Of a stretch of DNA of 64,000 bases, positions 47,617-56,223 are shown in pieces. Source of the DNA: Pseudobacteroides cellulosolvens ATCC 35603 = DSM 2933 (GTDB lineage: Bacteria; Bacillota; Clostridia; Acetivibrionales; DSM-2933); assembly GCF_001262605.1 (NCBI RefSeq), contig NZ_LGTC01000001.1:806001-870000 (forward strand), given 5' to 3'. The notes under the pieces are model-generated. The model saw only the letters and a program-made list of their open reading frames with translations, did not search any database and was not told where the DNA came from. The translations under genes and the position numbers were made by a program. Numbering within the stretch: position 1 is the stretch's first letter; every line of letters begins with the position of its first letter.

Positions 47617-48006
47617 ATGCTTTCACTAAAGAATGAAGCAGAGATATACCGTATAGGGTTAATTGTTGGTTATTTTTTAAAGGATGATGTTATAAGTTGG
47701 GCTGACAAGATTATTGAAACACAGGAAAAAATTGATTATGAAATTATAGAAGTATCCTTACTCTCAAGTTCCAGTAAAACTAATATTGTTTCAAAATTAA
47801 GTGATATTGATGGGATAGTAGACGAACAACTTGTTATTAATGTTTTACTTGGTTTATGCTCAGTAGGTTATATTAGTAATAAGTTTTCTGATGATGAAAT
47901 ATGTACTATGCTATATCGATTAGTTTCAAATAAAACTGATATATCAATAAATTATGAGATAGAAAAAAAGATACATTATCTTTCAGATGGTTATTATTTA
48001 ACGTGA
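47617..48006 (+). CDS. Hypothetical protein, relative of the gene at 46862
   Basis: A 129-residue helical protein starting MLSLKNEAEIYRIGLIVGYF, with AAGGAG at good distance. It shares a WADKIIE...YEIIEVS core with the upstream gene. Small helical immunity-like proteins are often duplicated this way. A terminator follows. Confidence 0.55.
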   Translation: MLSLKNEAEIYRIGLIVGYFLKDDVISWADKIIETQEKIDYEIIEVSLLSSSSKTNIVSKLSDIDGIVDEQLVINVLLGLCSVGYISNKFSDDEICTMLYRLVSNKTDISINYEIEKKIHYLSDGYYLT

Positions 48007-48057
48007 GTTCGATATAACAAGTGCCATAATTAACCATATCTATAGATTATAATTAAG

Positions 48058-48094
48058 TAAGGCTTTAGTATCTTGAATTTTAGAGCCTTTTTTA
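48058..48094 (+). terminator. Terminator
   Basis: AGGCT (48060-48064) pairs with AGCCT (48084-48088) and a T run follows. Confidence 0.6.
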
Positions 48095-48109
48095 TTATGA
48101 AAAGCAGCC

Positions 48110-48929
48110 TTAAAGTGTGGCAACAAGAACGCTTTTACTAAACTTTAAGCTTGGTTTATTCGGTAAGAAGCTATAAGAAGCAATACCAGCTACGACATTA
48201 GTTAAAAAGTTTGTAAAGCTTCTATGCCTAGTATGGTCAATCTGGCAAGTATTTTTCAGAAAATCATTTATTGTCTCAATAAGAGCTCTCTTTCTGAGAA
48301 GAAGCTTTTCTTCTATATCAATTATCAATTAGCTTATTTTTCATGTTCTTTTTTAACTTGGTTATTAGTTTTATCCCTCGGTTATACAACTTTTTAAATA
48401 AAGGCTGTGATAAATAACCCTTATCTCCAAAAAGTTTTCCAAACAGGTTTTTTGTAAGTATATCTATTACCTTTGAGTCTCTATCATCTATATCACCCGG
48501 TGTTAAAAAGAATGATAAAATTTCTCCTATTTCATTTACTACAATGTGCAGCTTAAACCCATAGAACCAACCTGTAGAAGATTTACCTCTCTGAGCAATC
48601 TCTTTAAAAACTTTGTGAGAGTGAATTCTTCTGTTATCACAAACATCTAATGTCGTAGAGTCAATAAAGGAAATTCCTGTTGTCTTGCCTAGTCTATATT
48701 TTTGTGTGTATAATATTAATGGAATTAGTGCTTGTTGCATTAACTCTACAAACCTTGTATAACTTACAAGGCTCGGAAAGTATCCATTTAATCTTTTACA
48801 GACAAATTCTTTATAATAATGCTTAAAGTTTCTATAACTCGAATGATGAAAATATATTGTTATTGTCATTACTTCACTTAATGTCATCATTCTTGAAATG
48901 TTAATGTTTTCGGTAAAATAAAAGTACAC
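48110..48929 (-). pseudogene. IS982-type transposase inactivated by a 7-base duplication
   Basis: DDE transposase with the IS982-like stretch FIDSTTLDVCDNRRIHSHKV, GWFYGFKLHIVVN, LTPGDIDDR and FGDKGYLSQPLF. The frame stops after KNKLIDN, while the rest (DIEEKLLLRKRALIETINDF to LPNKPSLKF) follows in another frame. At the junction ATCAATT is repeated in tandem (48317-48323 and 48324-48330). Removing one copy restores a continuous protein of about 270 residues. Terminal repeats were not found with confidence. Confidence 0.82.
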
Positions 48930-49223
48930 AAATCGGCGGCGTAAAAGTGCACAGGTTACAAGAAGAAAAAAGTGCCATTGCTAGCACACTTTAAATAAAC
49001 TACCCTTTAGTTTGACAAGAACTTAAGGGGGTATGAAAGGATGCTGAAAATGGCACAAATAGAGTATATCAAACATTTGTATGAAGTTGAAGGAAAATCA
49101 ATTTCATATATAGCCAAAACTTTACAATTAAATCGCAGAACAGTAACAAAATATGCCGAAAAGTATAATTGGACTCCTTTAGAGAAACCACTTGAGGAAA
49201 GGCGATATCCAGTGCTAGGTATG
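48930..49223 (+). mobile_element. IS21-type left-end remnant with the start of istA
   Basis: A GTACACAAATCGGCGGCG-type end (about 48930) leads to ATG 49041, which encodes the IstA helix-turn-helix region: QIEYIKHLYEVEGKSISYIA, LQLNRRTVTKYAEKYNW. Similarity stops after ERRYPVLG (about 49223). The rest of IstA and all of IstB are missing. Confidence 0.7.
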
Positions 49224-49406
49224 TTTAGCTCGATGACATTTATAAGATACACATTTATAGAAAAATTAAAGATTTCATTAACATATAAGGCATTATTAGT
49301 AGGGATATCAACACTTATAATAGGGTATTTTATTTATTTCTTATTGAATGTAATCTTACCTAAACAATTTAATATTGAGGAATCAGAAGGCGAAAGTTTT
49401 AATTAA
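49041..49406 (+). CDS. Chimeric frame: IstA N-terminus joined to a membrane-helix tail
   Basis: The first about 61 residues are IstA-like (HTH and start of the arm). The remaining 60 have no IstA similarity and carry a strong hydrophobic helix (ALLVGISTLIIGYFIYFLLNVIL) and an acidic end. It is an open frame made by a rearrangement. Whether it is translated or useful is unknown. Confidence 0.45.
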   Translation: MLKMAQIEYIKHLYEVEGKSISYIAKTLQLNRRTVTKYAEKYNWTPLEKPLEERRYPVLGMFSSMTFIRYTFIEKLKISLTYKALLVGISTLIIGYFIYFLLNVILPKQFNIEESEGESFN

Positions 49407-49471
49407 TTTGTTACATATGATATGAAGAATAACAATCCTCACAGTAGAAAACTTTGAAGGATTTGGGGCTC

Positions 49472-49684
49472 GGACATCCGTGTTCTCGTCTGGCTTCGCG
49501 GGGCAGGGAACTCCACATATCAACACATGCCCGTAAAAGTGCGGAAAGAAGTTCATGAAGAATTGCTACGAGGGTCATTCCATGTAGAAAATCCGCACTA
49601 CACCACTTCACCGACGCAAGCGTGCCAAAGAAGAAGGGCTTCGTGGGTCCGGTTCAGTGGCGTCGGGCATGTACACGATATATG
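49472..49684. repeat. GC-rich structured element, copy E1
   Basis: The 5' hairpin is GGACA-TCCG-TGTTC (49472-49485), followed by TCTGGCTTCGCGGGG. An outer stem ATATC...CATGCCC (49517-49532) pairs with GGGCATG...GATAT (49665-49681). Inside, AGTGCGG pairs with CCGCACT around the shared CATGAAGAATTGCTACG segment. The element is much richer in GC than its surroundings. A 3' hairpin is not visible. Confidence 0.8.
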
Positions 49685-49783
49685 AAATTCTTTTTCCCTT
49701 TTATCTTAGGTATGAGAGGGGCTATCGAGAGTAAGTTTTTGTGGTATAATATTAGTAGATCTATTTTAGGGAAGGTGGTTTAT

Positions 49784-50032
49784 ATGAAGTGGAGTGAAGT
49801 GAGAAGTATATACCCCAATCAATTTGTAAAGTTTGAAGTGTTGAAATGTCATATAAAAGAGGATAAAGAATTTGTTGATGAGATGGCTGTTATAGGTCCT
49901 GTTGCAGATGATGAAGCAACAAAGGAACTTTTGCATGCAAAGGACAAGATACTAGTTTATCATACATCCAGAGATAATGTTGTTTTAAAGATCCGGTCAA
50001 GAATTGGGTTGAGGAGAGTATACAAAGAATGA
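49784..50032 (+). CDS. Small hypothetical protein coupled to the protease-like gene
   Basis: An 82-residue protein beginning MKWSEVRSIYPNQFVKFEVL, with AAGGTGG eight bases upstream. Its stop overlaps the next start (ATGA at 50029), so the two are translated together. The pairing of this small protein with a retropepsin-like protein recurs in bacteria in my recollection, but I cannot name the family. It is the first gene after element E1. Confidence 0.65.
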   Translation: MKWSEVRSIYPNQFVKFEVLKCHIKEDKEFVDEMAVIGPVADDEATKELLHAKDKILVYHTSRDNVVLKIRSRIGLRRVYKE

Positions 50033-50409
50033 ATATTGAGTATAGGGATGGCTTACTTTTTACTGACATTGAGATTTCATTTAAGGGCAAATCCAAGATA
50101 ATAAATAACGTTGTGGTTGATACAGGAGCAGCACAAACTTTGATTTCTCAGGATGCTGTAGATGATATTTGTATAAAAGTTAGCGGCGATGATGAGGTAG
50201 TCACGTCTTATGGAATAGGTGGAAAAGAGCATGCTTTTGTAAAGACCATTGATAGAGTAAAACTGGGTGAGTTTGTCTTAGATAATTGTTCATTAGATTT
50301 TACAAGTTTTCAGTATGATGATATAAATGGTCTGATAGGATTGGATTTATTAATAGAAGCTGGATTTATAATTGATTTAAAGAAACTAAAAATGTACCTG
50401 CAAGAATGA
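50029..50409 (+). CDS. Retropepsin-like aspartyl protease domain protein
   Basis: A 126-residue single-domain protein with VVDTGAAQTLIS (the D-T/S-G-A active-site loop), a flap-like GIGGKEHAFV and INGLIGLDLL, as in bacterial retropepsin-like proteases. Such enzymes work as dimers. It is coupled to the preceding gene by ATGA overlap. The substrate is unknown. Confidence 0.82.
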   Translation: MNIEYRDGLLFTDIEISFKGKSKIINNVVVDTGAAQTLISQDAVDDICIKVSGDDEVVTSYGIGGKEHAFVKTIDRVKLGEFVLDNCSLDFTSFQYDDINGLIGLDLLIEAGFIIDLKKLKMYLQE

Positions 50410-50452
50410 CTTGCGGGATTTTTTATAAAAAAGGAAGGGAAAAAGAACTTCA

Positions 50453-50563
50453 TATATCAACGCATACAAGGGTAGTAATGAATTACGGGTCGCTCAGCAA
50501 ACCTTTTCGGGGACATAGGAGCTATGTTACCCCTCAAAGGCTTCTTGTATGCAGACGTTATCT
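50453..50563. repeat. GC-rich structured element, short copy E1b
   Basis: It starts with ATATATCAACGCATAC, as E1 does (ATATCAACACATGC). The outer stem GCATACAAG (50462-50470) pairs perfectly with CTTGTATGC (50544-50552). It retains ATTACGGGT (50482-50490) and has a hairpin GACATAG-GAG-CTATGT (about 50511-50526). The middle arms are lost. Confidence 0.7.
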
Positions 50564-50688
50564 GGAATCCATTAATGTTGGATGCTGGATTAAAGTGTTT
50601 AATTTGTTGAAATGAGTGGGTTAAAAGTTGTTTTAATATATACTTAAGTAGTGGTATTGAACTAAATTATATTAAAGGGGATGTATAA

Positions 50689-51159
50689 ATGGTACGTCTA
50701 AGATTCAAACAAAAATTGATAATAACAGCTTTGTGTTTAATAATTTTCTTTAGTCTTAATAGCTGTACAAACATATCGAATAATAAAACTACAGATAATT
50801 ACCAAAAGAAGTATGAACAATTACTTCAAGAACAACCTCCTCAAATTGAGGAAATTAGGTTTGAAACACTAGATGGTCAAATACTTAATAAAAATGCTAA
50901 TTGGATTGAGCTTAAAGATAAAGTCAAAATATTGGTTACTTTAAGTGGTAATTCTACTGAGGTTGAGTTTTATATTACACCAACAGGAACAGAAACTTAC
51001 AAATTACAACAATTAATAAATCTTGTTGAAGTAAAGAATGGCATAGCTGAATACATCTGGGATGTTCCGCAAAGTACTATGGGGCATTTTTGGATTGTTG
51101 CCTACAATAAGAATGTAGGACGAAAGTCAGATTTAATTAATGTTATTCGTCAAAATTAG
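50689..51159 (+). CDS. Lipoprotein with Ig-like domain
   Basis: A 156-residue exported protein. The signal is MVRLRFKQKLIITALCLIIF with lipobox SLNSC, so it should be lipid-anchored to the membrane. The mature part has a spacer rich in Asn/Lys and a beta domain with LKDKVKILVTLSGNSTEVEFY and YIWDVPQSTMGHFWIVAYN, an Ig-like look. AGGGGATG precedes the start. Function is unknown. Confidence 0.75.
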   Translation: MVRLRFKQKLIITALCLIIFFSLNSCTNISNNKTTDNYQKKYEQLLQEQPPQIEEIRFETLDGQILNKNANWIELKDKVKILVTLSGNSTEVEFYITPTGTETYKLQQLINLVEVKNGIAEYIWDVPQSTMGHFWIVAYNKNVGRKSDLINVIRQN

Positions 51160-51225
51160 TTTCAGGCTTAAGTATTCTTTAAATTTAAGAAGGGTTTTAT
51201 AAATGTACTAACCTTAAAGTAGTAC

Positions 51226-51365
51226 CGATGGACTCCAGATAACAAGTCCATTTGAGTAAAGGGCATGCTTAAGGGTCATCCTGCCCGCATCGCCTCATCG
51301 GGTGCAAGCACCGCCAAGGGGTATTCCTTACGGGTACGATTCGGCGACAGCCGCAAATGGCGAAC
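51226..51365. repeat. GC-rich structured element, 5' part E2, ending at an IS91-type insertion
   Basis: The outer stem CCATTTG (51248-51254) pairs with CAAATGG (51354-51360). Inside, GGGCA (51261-51265) pairs with TGCCC (51282-51286) around GGGTCATCC. GGTGCAAGCACC forms a hairpin and CTTACGGGT (51327-51335) is present. The mobile element starts five bases after the outer stem. Confidence 0.7.
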
Positions 51366-51503
51366 GTTGGACTAAGCCGCAGGGCGGCAGCTGGTGCCAA
51401 TCAGATTTTTAAAAATTTCATCAAGAATATAGCCAATTTAATAGTGAAAAATAAAACCTTCTTTTGTGATAAAATTTCCAAAAACACACAAGGAGGCATT
51501 TTT

Positions 51504-52367
51504 ATGTCAGTACTAAGAGAGCAAATGATACGGGATATGAACCTAAAAGGTTTATCTCAAAAAACTATTCAATCCTATGTGAGGTATATTGTAGATTATG
51601 CACGATATTACAAAACAACGCCCGAAAAACTAGGTCCAAATGAAATTAAGGAATATCTATCTTATCTAATTAGCCAAAGAAAACTAAGCAATGAGTATGT
51701 TCGAGGATGTTATTGTGCCATGAGATTTCTATATGAAACAACACTGGCAAGGAATTGGGAAAGCTTTAAAATTCCACAACTCAAAAGAAAACGCAAAACA
51801 TCTGAAATACCAACAGATCAAGAGATTCAAAAAATATTTGACAATGCACCTCAAGAAAAATATAGAACAATGTTCACATTAATGTTTGCGACCGGTATGA
51901 GGATTGGTGAGGCTATAAGACTTCAAATAAAGGATATCCAGCCTGAACGTAGTCTTATTCAAATTTGGAATGGAAAAGGTCAAAAAGATAGAGTTACATT
52001 GCTATCTCCATCTCTTTTGAAAGAACTTGAAGAACACCTGGAAAAGAACAAACCAATCAAATGGGTTTTTGCTGGTGGTAAACCTGGAACTCACATTACT
52101 GCAAGGTCTGTACAAAGGGCATTTAAAAACTCACTGGTAAAGGCTTCAATAACAAAGCAATTTACAGTTCACACCCTTAGGCATAAGTTTGCAACAAGTG
52201 TAGTCTAAATGGGAAACGACATCTATAGACTGCAACAGTTAATGGGACATAGTTACGTAAGAACAACATCGAGATATATCCACATCAGTAATCTCCATGC
52301 TCTGACTGTAGAAAGCCCTCTTGAAAAATTGGTGAAAGATAAAAACAAGGGCAATGATAACACCTAA
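51504..52367 (+). pseudogene. Tyrosine recombinase of the IS91-type element, stopped before its active-site tail
   Basis: It begins MSVLREQMIRDMNLKGLSQK after AAGGAGG. It has the SAM-like N-terminal domain and a catalytic domain with the first Arg in FATGMRIGEAIRL and the H-x-x-R box in FTVHTLRHKFATS. A TAA at 52206-52208 interrupts the frame. The same frame goes on with MGNDIYRLQQLMGHSYVRTT and SRYIHI, holding the second His and the nucleophilic Tyr. The product therefore lacks its Tyr unless the stop is read through. It lacks the extra insert of integron integrases. It overlaps the transposase gene by 14 bases. Confidence 0.85.
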
Positions 52368-53530
52368 GAACAAAAATAATACTGTGGAGAATGTTAGAAA
52401 TGCTACAAAAGATATATCGGATATATTTAGAAAACATTTTTACAAAATAAAAAGCAAGTATAGATACCCATATCATGTTTTGAGAGCAGTAGAAAGTATT
52501 TGCCAGTGCCGGACGAATTCGCTGGGAACGCAAATATATAAATGTGATAGTTGTGGTGAAGAACATGAAATAGCAATGTCTTGCGGAAACAGACATTGCC
52601 CAAAGTGCCAGCATGAAAAAAGAAAAGATTGGCTAGATAAGCAAATAGATAGAATGCTGCCTATTGACTATTTTCATGTTGTTTTTACACTTCCGGATTC
52701 TCTTAATGATTTAATTTTACATAATCAAAAAATATTGTATGGAGTGCTATTAAAATGCGTTAAAGAAACACTTATTGAGCTTGGCAGAGACAGGATGAGG
52801 GCTGACATTGGTGCGATTGCAATACTACATACCTGGGGGCAAAATCTATCATATCATCCCCATGTTCATTGTGTAGTAACAGGCGGAGGAATTAATGTTG
52901 ATTCTAAAAAATGGATTAGTAGCAAAAAAGGATATTTGTTGCCAGTTGAGGTGATGTCAACGCTATTTAAGGGCAAATTTCTATCTTATACCAAAGAACT
53001 ACAACAAAAATCGACAAAAAGGCAAGGAAAAGATATCCCATGAAGAATTAAAGGACTTGTTAAAACCCTTGTATAAAAAGGATTGGGTGGTATATAGCAA
53101 AAAGCCTTTTGCCAATTCGGAAGAAGTTTTTAAATATATAGGGAATTACACACACAGGGTTGCAATAAGCAATAACAGAATAGAAAATATTGATGAAGAT
53201 GAGGTAACTTTCAGATACCGAGATTACAAGGATAAAAGTACTATAAAAAGTATGACATTACCTGTTACCGAATTTATGAGAAGATTTTTACTGCATATAT
53301 TACCTCCGAATTTTGTGAAAATAAGGTATTTTGGTATACTTGCAAACTCGTCAGTTAAGATGCGAGAACTATGTATGGGAGTTTTTGAGGATTGGAATTT
53401 TCAAAAGAATAAAGCATCGGAACCATGCATTAAAGAATCGAAAAAGTGTGTGAAATGCAATATGGGGAATATGATGCTTATATCTTTAATGTATAGAAGC
53501 CGTGATAGGCCTTATACAAGAGTTTCATAA
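52354..53530 (+). pseudogene. IS91-family (Y2-type) transposase, frameshifted
   Basis: The first part (52354-53043) has the N-terminal zinc finger (CQCR...YKCDSCGEEHEIAMSCGNRHCPKCQ) and the catalytic HUH-like region (YFHVVFTLP, LSYHPHVHCVVTGGG). The second part (to 53530), in another frame, has FKYIGNYTHRVAISNNRI, with the likely catalytic Tyr, and ends RSRDRPYTRVS. The change of frame lies near 53000-53025, in an A-rich stretch. One extra base explains it. The intact length would be about 395 residues, normal for the family. Confidence 0.85.
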
Positions 53531-53799
53531 AAAATGAAAGATTTCAGTACCTCTATTTTGTTATGCAGTAAAATATTTTATGATTACAAATTAGTGAAAA
53601 TCCTGTGAAAAACAATAAAATTGAAGGATATATCAAGTATGATTAACTGGTGTAATATTGAAAATTATTGATAAAATGATACAATTGTAGATGTTAGGGG
53701 AAATTATTTGAATAGATGAAAATACATCTTTAACTAATACAAAAAACAGCAAAAAGTCAAAATCCAAATTTGTAATGCGTGGTTGCAGCTTAGTCCAAC

Positions 53800-53946
53800 G
53801 AAAGCCATTGCGACATTGGGCAATTAGATTATAGAGCATGTTTTGGAGTTCAGCATTGCCCAATATCGTAATGGCTCCAAGGCATTCTACGACATGGGAG
53901 GAGGGCGACGCATCCATGCGTCGGTTTTGAAAGCAAGGCTTTGGAG
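53800..53946. repeat. GC-rich structured element, 3' part E3
   Basis: Just after copy A, AGCCATTGCGACATTGGGC pairs imperfectly with a matching strand near 53859-53880. A perfect CGACGCA-TCCA-TGCGTCG hairpin (53906-53923) follows, and the terminal motif GGCTTTGGAG ends at 53946. Confidence 0.7.
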
Positions 53947-54060
53947 ATTTGTATAATTCATGTTAAGCTTTATAGTATGCATCATTACTATATTGCAAAA
54001 TGAAGATTATTTTAATTATACACTGTAGAGCAGGTTTAAGAATGGAATGGGGGGAAAAGT

Positions 54061-54273
54061 TTGAAAAAAGTTATTTTTGGTTCGGCATTGATGATATGTG
54101 GAATGATTGGAATTATAACAGAATACTTAAGAGAGGCTATTTTCTTTGCGTCACCAAATAACATTTCTTATGGAGGTGGGAATTATCTTTTTAATCCTGG
54201 TGGTTTAATAGTTTTTGCAATAGGATTAGCATTGTGCTTATTTTCAATTTTTAATAAAAATGATGCTAAATAA
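54061..54273 (+). CDS. Small two-span membrane protein
   Basis: A 70-residue protein starting at TTG 54061 with GGGGGGAAAAG upstream. It has two hydrophobic helices (FGSALMICGMIGIITEY and GGLIVFAIGLALCLFSIF) joined by a polar YGGGNYLFNPGG loop. Function is unknown. It is a single gene between elements E3 and E4. Confidence 0.6.
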   Translation: MKKVIFGSALMICGMIGIITEYLREAIFFASPNNISYGGGNYLFNPGGLIVFAIGLALCLFSIFNKNDAK

Positions 54274-54387
54274 ATTTATCTTATCTTAATTCTTTGCATG
54301 AACTCGAGATTATAAGCATATTAGTTTACATCATTTGGTATTAGACGAACTAAGTGCAAAACTATACTTTTTACTTTTTTAAAGGCC

Positions 54388-54660
54388 GCATAATCCTTGA
54401 TGCTCTTGCTGCGCGGGCCCTCCCACGACGTAGAACAATCCATCTAGTGCAAGGGGCACGGAGGGAAAAGCATGAAGAATTGCTACGCGGGATTATCATG
54501 AAGCGTGCGTGCCCACAGTGTTTCTCGGATGCAGTCGCATGCTGACGCGGGTCATCCCAAAGAAGCCCGAGAAACACCGTCTCAGATGGTGACGATTCTC
54601 TGAAATGCGGCGGAAATTGTGTCCATCCGTGGGCGCAGGTGTTAGGGAAAGGCTTTGAAG
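54388..54660. repeat. GC-rich structured element, complete copy E4
   Basis: The 5' hairpin GCAT...TCC...ATGC (54388-54403) is followed by TCTTGCTGCGCGGGCCC. The outer stem CCATCT (54440-54445) pairs with AGATGG (54584-54589). GGGCACG (54454-54460) pairs with CGTGCCC (54508-54514) around the shared CATGAAGAATTGCTACGCGG. GTGTTTCTCGG (54518-54528) pairs perfectly with CCGAGAAACAC (54567-54577). The 3' hairpin GTCCA-TCCG-TGGGC (54621-54634) and terminal GGCTTTGAAG complete it. Confidence 0.8.
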
Positions 54661-54693
54661 GATTATATATTTAAAATTAAGGAAGTGTATTTT

Positions 54694-55176
54694 ATGTCAA
54701 TGATAGGTAATTATTTATTGGTTGATGAAGGATTAATTCATGGAATTATTTCGGGAAAGATTGGTATATCAGAGATTCTTTATAATACTGAACATAGTGA
54801 TGATGAGTATCTTGATATAGATAAATCTTGGCATGCTATACATTACATACTTTGTGGACAATGTTGGGATGGTGAACTTCCATATTTTAATGCTGTTCTA
54901 GGTGGAACTATTATAAATGATGAAGATATAGGTTATGGTCCGGCAAGATATTTAACACCTTCTGAAATAAAAGAAGTGCACGAAGCAATAAAAAATATTA
55001 CAGAGGATGAATTCAAAAATAAATTTGACTGTAAAGAACTTGTCGCGAATGATATTTATCCTCAGTTTAGTAGTAATGATGATGTTGATTATGTTTGGAG
55101 TTATTTTACTATGGTTCAAAATATATTTGAAAAAGCTTCACAAAATGGAAAGTACATGCTACTGTATATAAATTAA
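54694..55176 (+). CDS. DUF1877 (YfbM-like) protein
   Basis: A 160-residue soluble protein from ATG 54694. It begins MSMIGNYLLVDEGLIHGIIS and contains LDIDKSWHAIHYILCG and GPARYLTPSEIKEVHEAIKNI, the typical DUF1877 pattern. Function is unknown; the family is widespread as a single-gene accessory unit. It lies between elements E4 and E5. Confidence 0.82.
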   Translation: MSMIGNYLLVDEGLIHGIISGKIGISEILYNTEHSDDEYLDIDKSWHAIHYILCGQCWDGELPYFNAVLGGTIINDEDIGYGPARYLTPSEIKEVHEAIKNITEDEFKNKFDCKELVANDIYPQFSSNDDVDYVWSYFTMVQNIFEKASQNGKYMLLYIN

Positions 55177-55184
55177 AATTAAGT

Positions 55185-55433
55185 GCAGCATCCGTGCTGC
55201 TCTGGCTTCGCGGGCCCGCCGCACATCAGAGAACAATAGATGGCTGTAAAGGTGTGGTGTAGTAAAATCATGTAGAAAATTCTCTGGAGAACGAGCATGA
55301 AGTATTCCGCACCACATTCCATCGTCGGGCAGACAAGCTGCCACTTACGGGTCTTTCTGATGGGTCCGACTCTGGAACGTCAGCCATCTGAGACGATATA
55401 CGCCATGCTTCTGAATAATAAGAGCCTTCGAAG
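55185..55433. repeat. GC-rich structured element, copy E5
   Basis: The 5' hairpin GCAGCA-TCCG-TGCTGC (55185-55200) is followed by TCTGGCTTCGCGGGCCCG. The outer stem AGATGGCTG (about 55238-55246) pairs perfectly with CAGCCATCT (55381-55389). GGTGTGG pairs with CCGCACC. Hairpin GGCAG/CTGCC follows, then CTTACGGGT (55344-55352). The end has CCTTCGAAG, similar to the CTTTGAAG ending of other copies. Confidence 0.8.
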
Positions 55434-55476
55434 TATTCGTGGCAAAGATAAGATTCGAAGAGAAAAGGGAAATATT

Positions 55477-56016
55477 ATGATTAAGAGTAGTATTAAAGAT
55501 AGAATTAAAGTAGTTAAAGGCGATATAACAAAATTGGAAGTGGATGCAATAGTAAACGCCGCTAATAGCAGTTTACTTGGTGGTGGAGGAGTAGATGGTG
55601 CTATACATAAAGCAGGTGGAAAAGAGATATTGGATGAATGTATAAAAATTAGGAATAAACAGGGTGGTTGTAGTACAGGCGAGGCAGTCGTTACAACAGC
55701 AGGTAAGTTAAAAGCAAAATATGTTATACACACAGTCGGGCCTGTATGGAGTGGAGGACAAAAGAACGAAAAGGAACTTCTCGAAAAATGCTACTATAAT
55801 AGTTTGAGATTAGCTGTTGAGAATAAAGTTGAAAGAATTTCTTTTCCGAACATTAGCACTGGTATATATAGATTTCCAAAAGATTTAGCAACTGAGATTG
55901 CTATTAACGAGGTGTCAAAGTTTTTACAAGATGATACAATTATAACTGAGGTTGTATTTGTTTGTTTTGATGATGAAAATTATAGAGGCTATTTGGAGTA
56001 TATAGGCAAAAATTGA
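55477..56016 (+). CDS. Macro-domain protein
   Basis: A 179-residue ADP-ribose-binding or O-acetyl-ADP-ribose deacetylase-type protein. Motifs are [34 protein letters not shown] and [16 protein letters not shown], the full MacroD-like loop set. The start at ATG 55477 follows AAAAGGG. It could reverse ADP-ribosylation. Its place in a cassette-like array suggests a transferable trait, which is inference. Confidence 0.92.
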   Translation: MIKSSIKDRIKVVKGDITKLEVDAIVNAANSSLLGGGGVDGAIHKAGGKEILDECIKIRNKQGGCSTGEAVVTTAGKLKAKYVIHTVGPVWSGGQKNEKELLEKCYYNSLRLAVENKVERISFPNISTGIYRFPKDLATEIAINEVSKFLQDDTIITEVVFVCFDDENYRGYLEYIGKN

Positions 56017-56062
56017 ATTGCGTAGTTTGATGAAAGTTTTTTTGTTTTTTAAGGAGCACGGC

Positions 56063-56223
56063 GTATATCAACACATGCCCGTAAAAGTGCGGTTAGAAGG
56101 TTATGAAGAATTGCTTTGCGGGTCATCCCATGTAGAATGTCCGCACTACACTGTTTCGCCGACCGCACAGCGGCACTTACGGGTCTTTCTTTTGGGTCCG
56201 GTTCGGACGTCGTGCATGTACAC
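56063..56223. repeat. GC-rich structured element, copy E6, cut by IS91-type copy B
   Basis: It begins TATATCAACACATGCCC. The outer stem CATGC pairs with GCATG (56214-56218). CCCGTAA (56078-56084) pairs with TTACGGG (56177-56183), AGTGCGG (56086-56092) with CCGCACT (56141-56147), and GCCG with CGGC (56158-56174). GTCCG-GTT-CGGAC forms a hairpin (56196-56208). The mobile element begins at GTTGGAC 56224, about five bases after the outer stem. Confidence 0.8.

Larger units (their letters stand above)
51366..53799 (+). mobile_element. IS91-type element with tyrosine recombinase, copy A
   Basis: A 2.43-kb unit bounded by inverted ends GTTGGACTAAGCCGC (51366) and GCAGCTTAGTCCAAC (ending 53799). It carries a tyrosine recombinase gene overlapping a Y2/IS91-type transposase gene. 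Both are broken in this copy. The same ends and genes occur in copies B and C. Confidence 0.85.

Noticed and set aside
53000..53030. Programmed frameshift in the IS91-type transposase
   Set aside because: The run is C-AAA-AAG with only five A, the shift needed is +1, and the recombinase of the same copy is also broken; mutation is simpler.
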